A stretch of DNA of 64,000 nucleotides from Oscillospiraceae bacterium (GTDB lineage: Bacteria > Bacillota > Clostridia > Oscillospirales > UBA929): the NCBI GenBank assembly GCA_031265355.1, contig JAISCT010000030.1, forward strand, positions 1 to 64,000, in the 5' to 3' direction. Under the pieces are notes generated by a model that saw only the letters and a list, made by a program, of their open reading frames with translations, was not told the origin of the DNA and did not search any database. Below are positions 7,812 to 16,703 of the stretch, piece by piece (positions within the stretch are counted from its first letter, which is position 1; each line of letters starts with the position of its first letter). The position numbers and the translations under genes were made by a program.

Positions 7812-8987
7812 GTGAGAGTCAATCAGAATTACCAGAAATTGCAGGACAACTATTTATTTGTGGAGATTGGGCGGCGGACGAGTGCCTTTTTGGAGGCACA
7901 CCCGGAGGCCGACGTCATTCGCTTGGGGATTGGCGATGTGACGCAGCCTCTCTGCCCCGCCGTGGTGGATGCGCTGAAGGCCGCCTCCGAGGAGATGGGG
8001 ACGGTCGCCGGTTTTCACGGCTATGGTCCGGAGCAGGGGTACGCCTTTTTGCGCGAGGCGATACGGGACGTATACGGCGCGCGCGGCGTATCGCTCGACG
8101 CGTCGGAGATCTTCATCAGCGACGGTGCGAAGAGCGACATGGGCAACATTTTGGACATCTTTGACCGCGACAATACCGTGCTGGTGCCCGACCCGGTCTA
8201 CCCTGTCTATGTGGACACCAATCTGATGCTGGGGCGGCCGGTGGTCTTCGCCGGCGGGGTTGAGGAAAACTGTTTTTTGCCGGGTCCGGACCCGAATGTG
8301 CGGGCGGACATCATCTATCTCTGCTCTCCGAACAACCCAACGGGAGCCGTCTATGGCCGGGAAGACCTGCGCAGATGGGTAGACTACGCGCGCGAACAGA
8401 AAGCGCTGATTCTCTTCGATGCGGCCTACGAGTGTTTCGTCCGGGACGACAGCCTGCCTCGCAGCATCTACGAGATCGAGGGCGCACACACCTGCGCCAT
8501 TGAGTTCTGTTCTCTCTCCAAAACGGCCGGCTTCACGGGGACGCGCTGCGGGTACACGGTGGTGCCCCACGCGCTCGCATACGACGGCATGCGGCTTAAT
8601 AAGATGTGGCTGCGCCGTCAGACGACGAAGTTCAACGGCGTGCCCTACATCATCCAGCGCGGTGCGCGGGCGGTATTCACACCCGAGGGACAGCGGCAGG
8701 TGCGGAAGATCACGGATTATTACCTTGGCAACGCGCAGATCCTCGCCGGTCTGCTGGACCGCTTGGGCATCTTCTACACCGGCGGGCGTCACTCGCCGTA
8801 TCTGTGGCTCAAATGCCCCGGCGGGCGGAGTTCGTGGGAGTATTTCGACTTTTTACTGACAAAGGCCCATGTGGTGGGAACCCCCGGCGCCGGCTTCGGT
8901 CAAAACGGCGAGGGCTTCTTCCGTCTCTCCAGCTTTGGCGACCGTGTCCGCACCCAAACCGCCGTCGAAAGAATTTTGGCCGTTTGA
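7812..8987 (+). CDS. dapL: LL-diaminopimelate aminotransferase
   Basis: A 391-residue class I/II PLP aminotransferase that converts tetrahydrodipicolinate and glutamate to LL-diaminopimelate, a shortcut to lysine and peptidoglycan. Motifs include RLGIGDVTQPL, YGPEQGYAFLREAI, SPNNPTGAV and SLSKTAGFTGTRCGY, with the PLP lysine at residue 237. Its amino donor, glutamate, is the product of the cluster just upstream. The start is GTG 7812, after GAAGGGTGTGAG. The length fits the family (about 400). A strong hairpin follows at 9001-9046. Confidence 0.93.
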   Translation: MRVNQNYQKLQDNYLFVEIGRRTSAFLEAHPEADVIRLGIGDVTQPLCPAVVDALKAASEEMGTVAGFHGYGPEQGYAFLREAIRDVYGARGVSLDASEIFISDGAKSDMGNILDIFDRDNTVLVPDPVYPVYVDTNLMLGRPVVFAGGVEENCFLPGPDPNVRADIIYLCSPNNPTGAVYGREDLRRWVDYAREQKALILFDAAYECFVRDDSLPRSIYEIEGAHTCAIEFCSLSKTAGFTGTRCGYTVVPHALAYDGMRLNKMWLRRQTTKFNGVPYIIQRGARAVFTPEGQRQVRKITDYYLGNAQILAGLLDRLGIFYTGGRHSPYLWLKCPGGRSSWEYFDFLLTKAHVVGTPGAGFGQNGEGFFRLSSFGDRVRTQTAVERILAV

Positions 8988-9000
8988 TATCCGGACAGCA

Positions 9001-9050
9001 AATGGGCGGCTCTCATCACACTGCAAAGTGATAAGAGCCGCCCATTGTTT
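9001..9050. terminator. Terminator hairpin after dapL
   Basis: 9001-9019 pairs with 9028-9046 over 19 bp with one mismatch and an 8-base loop, followed by a short T run. It sits 13 bp after the dapL stop. Confidence 0.7.
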
Positions 9051-9092
9051 CGGCGTTGCTATGATAATGTAGCTCATTTGTGATACGATGAT

Positions 9093-9203
9093 GTGCATAG
9101 GAGGTGGCACTATGGCAACTGCTATCAATGTGCTAAATGTGGTATGACATTGCTGTCCGCCGATGAAAATGTGCCCAAATACCGTGTGAATTGGCTGTGG
9201 TAG
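9093..9203 (+). pseudogene. Possible zinc-ribbon gene fragment
   Basis: A short frame encodes about 36 residues including CYQCAKCGMTLLSADE, a C-x2-C-x2-C metal-binding pattern, and ends at TAG 9201. It has no proper start signal. An AGGAGG at 9099-9104 serves only an 11-codon frame starting at ATG 9112. It may be a decayed small gene next to the MITE. Nothing else is seen in 9051-9237. Confidence 0.25.
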
Positions 9204-9237
9204 AGCCTTTGAGATAGGTTACACTATTATGATCTAA

Positions 9238-9394
9238 GGGTCTGTCGAAAAATAACCTGTACATTTGACTTGCCCTTTTTCGCCCCGGCCGCGTTGCCGG
9301 AACCCTTGAATACTACAAGTATTCGCGGAACCCGGCGCCTTGCCGGGACACAAAATTGCTGCGCCAACTGCACACTTTATTTCCCGACAGACCC
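9238..9394 (+). mobile_element. 157-bp MITE, copy 1 (IS5-like ends)
   Basis: Terminal inverted repeats GGGTCTGTCGAAAAATAA and GGGTCTGTCGGGAAATAA bound a 157-bp non-coding element flanked by TAA (9235-9237) and TTA (9395-9397). A second copy in the opposite orientation lies at 46225-46381 and differs at only four positions. The interior carries GC-rich inverted repeats. IS5-family elements have similar termini and 3-bp TNA target duplications, so an IS5-like transposase acting in trans is likely; none is encoded in the window. Confidence 0.85.
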
Positions 9395-9886
9395 TTATAT
9401 GTTTGCCAGAAGGGTTTCATCAAGGAGCATCACGGTGGTGTTGTCCTTCTCTCGCCGGGCAATCTGGTCCACGTATTGGGACCGCGACGCACCGGTGTGA
9501 CTCTCTACGAACGAGCCGATGAATTCGACAGAGAGGATCTCATCGACCACCAGGCCCATCCGGTGATCCTCCCACTGGACGACGATCACCATGTCGCGGA
9601 CCTCCGACGCCCCTGCCTCCGTGCGGTCCGGCAGGCCGAACAGAATGCGCAGGTCCGCGAGGGAGATCATTCCGTCCCGAAACCGCGTCACGCCCCGCAT
9701 GTAGGGAGGGTCTCCCACAATCGGCGTGGCGTGGTCAAAAATCTCGATCGAAAGTACGTTCTGGCTGTTGATTCCATACGCGACGCCGTCCAGCGTGAAC
9801 AAGATCCAGGGCAGATCGCCCACTTCCAGAGACGCCTGCTCCTCCGCTTCTTCCGTCGTCAGCGTCTGAACCATCTGCTCACTCAC
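9395..9886 (-). CDS. CheW-like chemotaxis/signalling adaptor
   Basis: A CheW-domain protein of 163 residues that in chemotaxis links receptors to the CheA kinase. It shows WILFTLDGVAYGINSQNVLSIE-like N-terminal strands, the core GVTRFRDGMISLADLRILFG, and MGLVVDEILSVEFI near the end. Start GTG 9886 lies eight bases after GGGAGG; the longer TTG-started frame has no such site. The stop TAA (9395-9397) is the flanking trinucleotide of the MITE, so the element lies immediately after, or has defined, the end of the gene. No other chemotaxis gene is nearby, so the partner is unknown. Confidence 0.85.
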   Translation of the reverse strand: MSEQMVQTLTTEEAEEQASLEVGDLPWILFTLDGVAYGINSQNVLSIEIFDHATPIVGDPPYMRGVTRFRDGMISLADLRILFGLPDRTEAGASEVRDMVIVVQWEDHRMGLVVDEILSVEFIGSFVESHTGASRSQYVDQIARREKDNTTVMLLDETLLANI

Positions 9887-10021
9887 TCGGAAAACCTCCC
9901 TCGGATATCTCAATCGTTGGTGACACCCATTTTAACACTTGGTGACACCTGAACCATACCTGAGCCGTTTTATATTATATCGAAACAAAACGGAGTTTTC
10001 TTCAACAGAGGCGTTTCAAGA

Positions 10022-10083
10022 CTCCAAGGGGGTAGCTGGATGCAGACCACACCGCGGTCCATGTCCCAGCCTCCCCCTTGGAG
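10022..10083. other. 62-nt long hairpin, candidate structured RNA
   Basis: CTCCAAGGGGG (10022-10032) pairs perfectly with CCCCCTTGGAG (10073-10083). Inside, GCTGG pairs with CCAGC, ATG with CAT, and GACC with GGTC around a 7-base loop. The result is one long stem with small bulges, in a gene-free stretch (9887-10401) between the divergently transcribed cheW and the rimP promoter. There is no U-run on either side. The rest of this stretch is AT-rich with no gene I can support. Confidence 0.4.
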
Positions 10084-10401
10084 ACGAGCATATCCGATCC
10101 ACTACCACAATATGTAGTGTCTGCCTACAAGATGTGGTATGAAAAAAGTCGAAAAATGCAGGCGCCCGCACCCGCTACGGCGAAGCCTCGCCAAAACTGC
10201 CGGCCAAAGCAGATACATCACTGCTCTCACTATTCATAGTATCGTAACATATAAGGTAAATATTTACATCAAAAAGAAAAATTTTCCTTTTTGTGAAAAA
10301 ATTTTTCTCCCCATGCCCTCCTCCTGTACCTACGGCGCCGCCAGAGCGGAAAATTTCTCACAGTTTTTGAGGCCGCTCCAAAAGAAAATGACAAGAACCC
10401 C

Positions 10402-10429
10402 TTGCAAATATAAAAAATTGTGGTATAAT
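10402..10429 (+). promoter_or_regulatory. Promoter of the rimP-nusA-infB operon
   Basis: TTGCAA (10402-10407), 16-bp spacer, TATAAT (10424-10429). It lies 140 bp before rimP and ahead of a leader hairpin. Confidence 0.7.
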
Positions 10430-10458
10430 GAGTTCCGTTGGATAGTGAGCCGTCTGTA

Positions 10459-10488
10459 AGAGTGGGGATTCCCCACTCTTTCTTCTTG
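10459..10488 (+). terminator. rimP leader attenuator-like hairpin
   Basis: AGAGTGGGG and CCCCACTCT form a near-perfect stem with a 3-base loop, followed by TTTCTTCTT. It sits about 30 nt after the expected transcription start and 80 nt before rimP, which suggests attenuation of the whole operon. Confidence 0.6.
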
Positions 10489-10568
10489 GGATACCGGAGT
10501 ACACTAATTTTTTCCAGTTTAGGCGAGCAACCTTACGGATTATCAACGATTTGAGGCGATTTTTTGAT

Positions 10569-11030
10569 ATGAGCAAAGTGGAGCGTCTTGTGACGGCGCT
10601 GGCGGAGCCGGCGGCGGCGGCGGCGGGGTGCGAGCTCTGGGACGTCGAATTTGTCCGGGAGGGGGGCCGCGCCGTGCTCAGGGTATACATCGATCGCGCG
10701 GGCGGCGTGGGCACCCAGCACTGTGAAGCGGTCAGCCGGGCGTTAGAGCCTCTGCTCGACGAGGCCGATCCCATCCCCGGGTCCTATACGTTGGAGGTCT
10801 CCTCCACCGGTCCGGAGCGGCCCCTGCGGCGCGATTCCGACTTTGCCCGGTTCATCGGCCACGCCGTGTCGGTACGCCTATACGCGCCGCGCGACGGCGC
10901 GCGCGAGTTTGTCGGCACGCTCTCTCACCACGACGGACAGACCGTCACGCTGGACGACGGCGCGCTGGTCTTCAACAAAAAAGACGTCGCTCTGGTCCGC
11001 CTCTATGTCGAGTGGGGCGACGCCCTGTGA
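10569..11030 (+). CDS. rimP: Ribosome maturation factor RimP
   Basis: A 153-residue RimP that helps mature the 30S subunit. It shows the N-terminal domain with GCELWDVEFVREGG and LRVYIDRAGG, the hallmark VSSTGPERPL, and a C-terminal SH3-like barrel. ATG 10569 is chosen because TTGAGGCGA lies about ten bases upstream. It is first in the rimP-nusA-rnpM-ylxQ-infB-rbfA-nrnA-truB-ribF order, which is conserved in Firmicutes. Confidence 0.92.
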   Translation: MSKVERLVTALAEPAAAAAGCELWDVEFVREGGRAVLRVYIDRAGGVGTQHCEAVSRALEPLLDEADPIPGSYTLEVSSTGPERPLRRDSDFARFIGHAVSVRLYAPRDGAREFVGTLSHHDGQTVTLDDGALVFNKKDVALVRLYVEWGDAL

Positions 11031-11085
11031 GCCCCGGAGCGGAAATAAACGACATTTTAAATAAGTCGGGGGAGATTGCTGCCAT

Positions 11086-12168
11086 ATGAACGCCGAGTTT
11101 TTTGACGCCATCGCGCAGATCGAGCGCGAAAAAGGAATCCCGCGTACCTTCATGCACGAAAAAATTTCCCAGGCCCTGGTCACCGCCTACAAACGCGACA
11201 ACGCCGGCATCTCCGAAAACATCGTGGTGGAACTCGACGATACGCGCAAAGAGGTGCACATGTATCTGCAAAAAACCGTCGTCGAAGAGGTGACCAACCC
11301 GGCGCTGGAGCTCTCCCGGGAGCAGGCGCGGGAGATATCGCCCACCTCCGACGTGGGCGACGTCGTACCGATTCCCGTCGAGACGCGGAATTTTGGCCGG
11401 ATCGCGGCGCAGACCGCGAAGCAAGTCATCATCCAGGGCATTCGCGAGGCGGAACACGGACTCGTATACCAGGAGTTCAACTCCAAGGAACATGAGATTT
11501 TGAGCGCCCAGGTCAGCCGATTCGACGTCCGCAACGGCGGTGTCGTGATGGAGATTGGTGGGAGCAAGGGCGACAAAACCGAGGCCATCTTGATGCCGGG
11601 CGAACAAATACGGGAAGAGATGTTGAACATCGGCGACCGGGTAAAAGTCTACGTGGTGGAAGTCCGCAAGTCCTCCCGCGGGCCGCTGATCCTGATCTCG
11701 CGCACCCACCCGGGCCTCGTGCGGCGGCTCTTTGAGCTTGAAATCCCGGAGATTCACGACGGCGTTGTGGAGATCCGGAGCATCGCGCGCGAGGCGGGAC
11801 ACCGCACGAAGATCGCCATCAGTTCTAATGACGCCAACGTCGATCCCATTGGCGCCTGCATCGGCCCGCGCGGCGCGCGCGTCGGCGGTATCGTTGAGGA
11901 ACTGCGCGGGGAAAAGATCGATATCATCAAGTACAACGACGACCCGGTCGAGTTTGTAACCGCCTCTATGGCACTGGCCGATGTAGTCCACGCCGAAATT
12001 TTGGACGACGGCAAATCCTGCCGCGTGGTCGTCCCGGACGACCAGCTCTCACTTGCGATCGGCAAGGAGGGGCAAAATGCCCGCCTGGCCGCCAAGCTCA
12101 CGGGTTTCAAGATCGACATCCGCTCCAAAAGCCAGTGGGAAGCGGAGACAGCCGCCCAGCAAGCATAA
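11086..12168 (+). CDS. nusA: Transcription termination/antitermination factor NusA
   Basis: A 360-residue NusA with the N-terminal RNA-polymerase-binding domain (EREKGIPRTFMHEKISQAL), an S1 domain at about residues 135-200 (GDRVKVYVVEVRKSSRGP), and two KH domains (DPIGACIGPRGARV and LSLAIGKEGQNARLAAKLTG). It modulates pausing, intrinsic termination and antitermination. GGGGGAG precedes ATG 11086. The length is usual for Gram-positive NusA, which lacks the acidic repeats of proteobacteria. Confidence 0.96.
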   Translation: MNAEFFDAIAQIEREKGIPRTFMHEKISQALVTAYKRDNAGISENIVVELDDTRKEVHMYLQKTVVEEVTNPALELSREQAREISPTSDVGDVVPIPVETRNFGRIAAQTAKQVIIQGIREAEHGLVYQEFNSKEHEILSAQVSRFDVRNGGVVMEIGGSKGDKTEAILMPGEQIREEMLNIGDRVKVYVVEVRKSSRGPLILISRTHPGLVRRLFELEIPEIHDGVVEIRSIAREAGHRTKIAISSNDANVDPIGACIGPRGARVGGIVEELRGEKIDIIKYNDDPVEFVTASMALADVVHAEILDDGKSCRVVVPDDQLSLAIGKEGQNARLAAKLTGFKIDIRSKSQWEAETAAQQA

Positions 12169-12216
12169 CTGCGCCGCCCGGCGGGCATAAAAAAGCCGCT
12201 TTTGTCGGAGGATGTT

Positions 12217-12498
12217 ATGGTAAAGGTGAGAAAAATACCCATGCGCCAGTGTGTCGGGTGCCGTGTCATGAAGCCGAAGCGCGAACTCATCCGTGCGGTG
12301 CGCGCGCCCACGGGGGAGATATCCCTAGATTTCCACGGCAAAAAGCCGGGACGGGGCGCGTACGTTTGCCCGGACATGGCTTGCCTGGCCCGTGCCAAGA
12401 AGGTGCGCGCGTTGGAGCGCGTCTTTGGAGTCCCGGTGCCCGACGAGGTCTTTGAGGCGTTGAGGCGGCAGATGACGGCGCCGGATCATGACGACTAA
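12217..12498 (+). CDS. rnpM: RNase P modulator RnpM (YlxR, DUF448)
   Basis: A 93-residue YlxR-family protein containing MRQCVGCRVMKPKREL and GRGAYVCPDMACLARA, typical of the fold. YlxR/RnpM binds RNase P RNA and modulates tRNA processing. ATG 12217 is chosen because CGGAGG lies about five bases upstream. The 3' end overlaps the next gene by 11 bp. Confidence 0.9.
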   Translation: MVKVRKIPMRQCVGCRVMKPKRELIRAVRAPTGEISLDFHGKKPGRGAYVCPDMACLARAKKVRALERVFGVPVPDEVFEALRRQMTAPDHDD

Positions 12499-12817
12499 TC
12501 CGCTCGGACTGTTGGGCCTCGCGCGCCGCGCCGGCCGGCTTGCACTGGGGGCCCGGGCCGTTGAAGGTGAACTGCGGCACAGGCGCGCGGTGCTGCTGCT
12601 GCTGGCAAGCGACGCCGGCGCGGATGCGGTGCGCCGCGCGGCGCGTCTGGTCGAAGGAGCGGGCGGTCCGCCGTGTCTCACATTGCCGTACACAAAAGAG
12701 GAGTGGGGACGCGCCATGGGCCGCGACGTCTGCGCGCTGGGCGCTCTGACCGACAAGGGCCTGGCCGCGGCACTGAAACAGTCCATCGAGTCCGCTTCTT
12801 CCATCGATTCCCACTGA
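12488..12817 (+). CDS. ylxQ: L7Ae/L30e-family ribosomal-like protein YlxQ
   Basis: A 109-residue L7Ae-fold protein (LGLLGLARRAGRLALGARAVE, LLLLASDAGAD, GRDVCALGALTDKGLAAAL). Family members bind kink-turn RNA; the function of YlxQ itself is not well fixed. It starts inside rnpM, implying coupled translation, and leads into infB. Its position alone is almost diagnostic. Confidence 0.85.
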   Translation: MTTNPLGLLGLARRAGRLALGARAVEGELRHRRAVLLLLASDAGADAVRRAARLVEGAGGPPCLTLPYTKEEWGRAMGRDVCALGALTDKGLAAALKQSIESASSIDSH

Positions 12818-12877
12818 AAGCCGCATGGGCCGGCGTATTCCATCCATCCGATGAACCATACATGAGGGGGCACAGAT

Positions 12878-15226
12878 ATGAGCAATTTGATCAAATACCG
12901 GGTGCACGAGGTGGCCAAGGATTTTGGACTTCCTTCAAAGAAGGTGTCCGATATCATGACCAAATACCTGACGCCGCCCAAAAACCATATGCAGGTACTC
13001 ACTGACGAGGAACTCAATGTCATCTTCGACGAGATCACGCAGACTCACCAGATTGAGAACATTGAGATCGTTTTCTCCAAGACGTACAAAGAGCCGCCGG
13101 CCGCCGCTCCGGCTCCGGCCGCAACGCAGCCGGAGGCCGCGCCTGTGCCCGCCGCCGACACGCCGGCTGCGTCGGCGTCTTCCGCCGCGCCGGCCCCCGC
13201 CGCCGCTCCGCCGCCAGCCCCCGCGCCGGAGCAGCCCAGGAAGCACGAGCCGCGGGTGCGTATCATTGACACGCGCGGCGCTACGGTGGATCTCGGTCGG
13301 TACGACGAGCGCATTGAACAGCTCGTACCGGAGCGCGCGCAGAATATGAAACGCGGCAAAGAAAAGATCAAGCGCGCGCCCGACAAGAAGTCCGGCATAC
13401 CCTTCAGCCAGAAGCGCCGTCAGGAGGAACAAGAGCGCATGCGCCGTCTCCAGCTTGAGGCGCTGAAAAAACAGCCCATCAAGGTGCTTATCCCCGATGA
13501 GATCTCGGTCTCTGAACTCGCGGCCCGCATGAAGAAAACGGGGACCGAAGTGGTAAAACAGCTCATGAAACTGGGCGTCATGGCCTCCCTGCCGCAGACT
13601 ATCGACTTCGAAACCGCTTCTCTCGTCGCGATGGAGATGGGCGCACGGGTTGAACGCGAGGTGGTTGTAACGATTGAAGAGAGACTGATCGACGACAGTG
13701 CCGACGAGAAAGAGGCGCTCGTACCCCGCGACCCGGTCGTCGTCGTGATGGGCCACGTCGACCATGGAAAGACTTCCCTGCTCGACTATGTCCGCCAGGC
13801 CAGCGTGGCCTCCGGCGAGTTCGGCGGCATCACGCAGCATATCGGCGCCTACCGCGTCTCGCTGAACGGCCGGCAGATCACCTTCCTCGACACGCCGGGC
13901 CACGCCGCCTTCACCTCCATGCGCATGCGCGGCGCGCAGGTCACGGACATCGCCATTTTGGTGGTGGCTGCCGACGACGGCATCATGCCGCAGACGGTGG
14001 AGGCGATCAACCACGCCCGGGCCGCCCGCGTGCCGATCATTGTGGCGATCAACAAGATGGACAGACCCGACGCGACCCCGGACAAGATCATGCAGCAGCT
14101 CACGGAACACAATCTGGTGGCCGAGGAGTGGGGCGGCGACACGATCGTCTGTCCGGTCTCGGCAAAGACGGGCACCGGGATCGATCGGCTGCTCGAGATG
14201 GTGCTCCTCACCGCAGATATGTGCGATCTCAGGGCCAACCCAAACCGCCCGGCGCGCGGCAGCGTCATCGAGGCGCGGCTCGACAAGGGGCGCGGCCCCG
14301 TGGCCACGATGCTCGTGCAAAACGGCACGCTTCGGCAGGGCGACATCCTGATCGCCGGTACTTCGGTGGGCCGTGTGCGCGCCATGACCGACGACAAGGG
14401 CCGCAAGATCGAGACGGCCGGGCCCTCCGTGCCGGTGGAGATCATCGGTATGGGCGAAGTGCCGGATGCGGGCGACCAGTTCCATGCCGTGGCCGACGAG
14501 CGTATGGCCCGCGAACTCGTCGAACAGCGCAAACATCAGCACAAAGAGGAGACGGCCCGCCCCGTGGGGCAGAAAGTCTCTCTGGAGGATCTGTTCGCGC
14601 AGATCCAGGAGGGACAGATCAAAGATTTGAACATCATCGTGAAAGCCGACGTGCAGGGTTCGGCCGAGGCCGTGCGCACATCGCTCGAAAAGCTTTCGAC
14701 GGACGAGGTCCGGGTCCGGGTGATTCACAGCGCCGTGGGCGCAATCAACGAATCGGACATCCTGTTGGCCGCCACGGCCTCCGCCATTATCATCGGGTTC
14801 AACGTCCGGCCGGAGCCGTCAGCCCGCGACAGCGCCGAGCGCGCCCATGTGGACGTGCGCCTCTACCGCGTCATCTACGAGGCGATTGAGGAGATGGAGG
14901 CTGCCATGAAGGGTCTGCTCGCGCCGAAGTTCAAAGAGGTCGTGCTGGGACGCGCCGAGGTGCGCCAGGTCTTTAGGGTCACCGGCGTCGGCACGGTGGC
15001 GGGCTGTTATGTGCTGGAGGGCAAAATAGTCCGGCTGGCCAAGGCGCGCCTTGTGCGAGGCGGCATCGTCGTGCACGAGGGCGAACTCGCCTCCCTAAAG
15101 CGGTTCAAAGACGACGCGCGCGAGGTGGCGGTCGGCTACGAGTGCGGCATCGGCATCGAGCGCTTCAACGACATCAAGGAAGGCGACGTCATCGAGGCCT
15201 TTGTGATGGAAGAGATCGAACGATAA
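12878..15226 (+). CDS. infB: Translation initiation factor IF-2
   Basis: A 782-residue IF-2 GTPase that places initiator tRNA on the ribosome. It has the N-terminal IF2_N helix bundle, an Ala/Pro-rich linker (about residues 70-125), a second IF2_N motif, the G domain with GHVDHGKT at residue 292, DTPGHAAF and NKMD, and then domains II-IV. GAGGGGG precedes ATG 12878. The Ala/Pro linker is GC-rich and low in complexity, as often in high-GC relatives. Confidence 0.97.
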   Translation: MSNLIKYRVHEVAKDFGLPSKKVSDIMTKYLTPPKNHMQVLTDEELNVIFDEITQTHQIENIEIVFSKTYKEPPAAAPAPAATQPEAAPVPAADTPAASASSAAPAPAAAPPPAPAPEQPRKHEPRVRIIDTRGATVDLGRYDERIEQLVPERAQNMKRGKEKIKRAPDKKSGIPFSQKRRQEEQERMRRLQLEALKKQPIKVLIPDEISVSELAARMKKTGTEVVKQLMKLGVMASLPQTIDFETASLVAMEMGARVEREVVVTIEERLIDDSADEKEALVPRDPVVVVMGHVDHGKTSLLDYVRQASVASGEFGGITQHIGAYRVSLNGRQITFLDTPGHAAFTSMRMRGAQVTDIAILVVAADDGIMPQTVEAINHARAARVPIIVAINKMDRPDATPDKIMQQLTEHNLVAEEWGGDTIVCPVSAKTGTGIDRLLEMVLLTADMCDLRANPNRPARGSVIEARLDKGRGPVATMLVQNGTLRQGDILIAGTSVGRVRAMTDDKGRKIETAGPSVPVEIIGMGEVPDAGDQFHAVADERMARELVEQRKHQHKEETARPVGQKVSLEDLFAQIQEGQIKDLNIIVKADVQGSAEAVRTSLEKLSTDEVRVRVIHSAVGAINESDILLAATASAIIIGFNVRPEPSARDSAERAHVDVRLYRVIYEAIEEMEAAMKGLLAPKFKEVVLGRAEVRQVFRVTGVGTVAGCYVLEGKIVRLAKARLVRGGIVVHEGELASLKRFKDDAREVAVGYECGIGIERFNDIKEGDVIEAFVMEEIER

Positions 15227-15268
15227 ATTTCCAATTATTGGATATTATAGTGTTCGGGGGTGAAGGCA

Positions 15269-15634
15269 GTGCCGGGTACGGGCCGTATGCAGAAGATCAA
15301 CGAGGAGATCCTGCGGGAACTCTCTCGTCTGGTACAGACGTTGAAAGACCCGCGCATCAGGGGCGTGGTCAGTTTGACCCATGTGGAGACGACGCGAGAT
15401 CTCTCTCTGGCGCGTGTCTATGTGAGCGCGCTGGGCAGCGGCGTGGACGCCGGGGCCGTGGTGGCCGGGTTCAAATCGGCCGCGGGATACCTGCGCCGGG
15501 AACTCGCCGCCGCCCTCTCGCTGCGGCACACGCCGGAGCTGCAGTTCATCGCCGACGACTCGCTCGCCCGCGGGGCGCGGATCCAGCAGATGCTGATCGG
15601 CCTTCGGGAGACGGCGGGCGGGGACGCGGATTGA
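15269..15634 (+). CDS. rbfA: 30S ribosome-binding factor RbfA
   Basis: A 121-residue KH-fold protein needed for 16S rRNA 5'-end maturation and cold adaptation. It shows GRMQKINEEILRELSRLVQ, DPRIRGVVSLTHVETTRDLS and LRHTPELQFIADDSLARG. GTG 15269 is preferred over GTG 15260 because GGGGGTGA ends five bases before it. It follows infB as usual. Confidence 0.93.
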   Translation: MPGTGRMQKINEEILRELSRLVQTLKDPRIRGVVSLTHVETTRDLSLARVYVSALGSGVDAGAVVAGFKSAAGYLRRELAAALSLRHTPELQFIADDSLARGARIQQMLIGLRETAGGDAD

Positions 15635-15695
15635 AACAAAATGCGAGACAACTGGCGGCGCCGCGCCGGGCGCCGAACCCTAAGGAGTGCCTTAT

Positions 15696-16703
15696 ATGCC
15701 AAATACAGACGCAGACACCGCGTATCGCATGATCACGGTCGCGGAGGCGGCCGAGCAGCTCACGGCGATGGACACGGTTTTTGTCCTGACCCACCAGCGC
15801 CCTGACGGGGATACGCTGGGCAGCGCCGCCGCCCTGTGCGCCGGACTCCGTTCGCTGGGCAAAACGGCGTATGTGTTGGAAAACCCGGAGGTCACCGCCC
15901 GCTATGCCCCCTATGTCGCCGACTACCTCTGGCCGGGCGCGCCGCCGGAAAACGCCGTGTTGGTTGCGGTCGACGTGGCCGCGCCGACGCTGCTGCCCAA
16001 GGTATATGAATCCTGGGAGAACCGCATCACGCTGGTGATCGACCACCACGAGACCAACAGCGGGTTTGGCCGGTTTGGCTGCGTGCTGCCGGGCCGGGCT
16101 TCCACGGGAGAGATCATCTTCGAAGTGCTCGAAACCATGGGTGCCGCTCTCACACAGGCTGTGGCGTTGCCGCTTTATCTGGCCGTGTCTACGGACACCG
16201 GCTGTTTTCGTTATTCCAACACGACGTCGCGCACGCATCGTGTAGCCGCCGCCCTGATCGACACCGGCATCCCGTTTGCCGTTGTGAACCTAGAGGTGTT
16301 TGAGATCAAGTCGCGCCGGCGCTTCCAGATCGAGGCGCTGGTACTCGGTGAGATGGAGTTCTTTGACGGGGGTGCAACGGCGTTTTGTTATCTCACGATG
16401 GAGATGCTTGCGAAGACGCAGGCTGACGAGGACGACATCGACAACATCTCGGCGCTGCCGCGCAAGATGGAGGGCGTCGAGATCGGCGTGACTCTCCGCG
16501 AACAGGCCGCCGACCTCTGGAAGATCTCCGTCCGTACCTCGCAGCGCTGGGAGGCGAACCGCATCTGCGCGCAGCGCGGTGGCGGCGGACACCCTCGTGC
16601 CGGCGGCTGTCGGTGCCACGGGAATCGGGCGGAGGTGCGCCGGCAGATGCTGGCGGCCGTGGCGGAGGTGAAGGCGCTGCATGGATGGGATCCTGGTCAT
16701 TGA
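15696..16703 (+). CDS. nrnA: DHH-family oligoribonuclease/pAp phosphatase NrnA
   Basis: A 335-residue DHH/DHHA1 phosphoesterase that degrades nano-RNAs and dephosphorylates pAp. The DHH motifs are visible: THQRPDGDTLGSAAAL, AVDVAAP, the signature DHHETN, and the DHHA1 motif GGGGHPRAGG near the C-terminus. ATG 15696 follows TAAGGAG by eight bases. The 3' end overlaps truB by 23 bp. Confidence 0.92.
   Translation: MPNTDADTAYRMITVAEAAEQLTAMDTVFVLTHQRPDGDTLGSAAALCAGLRSLGKTAYVLENPEVTARYAPYVADYLWPGAPPENAVLVAVDVAAPTLLPKVYESWENRITLVIDHHETNSGFGRFGCVLPGRASTGEIIFEVLETMGAALTQAVALPLYLAVSTDTGCFRYSNTTSRTHRVAAALIDTGIPFAVVNLEVFEIKSRRRFQIEALVLGEMEFFDGGATAFCYLTMEMLAKTQADEDDIDNISALPRKMEGVEIGVTLREQAADLWKISVRTSQRWEANRICAQRGGGGHPRAGGCRCHGNRAEVRRQMLAAVAEVKALHGWDPGH

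Noticed and set aside
12935..14728. A 597-codon antisense frame in infB
   Set aside because: His/Arg/Gly-rich translation, shadow of a certain gene.
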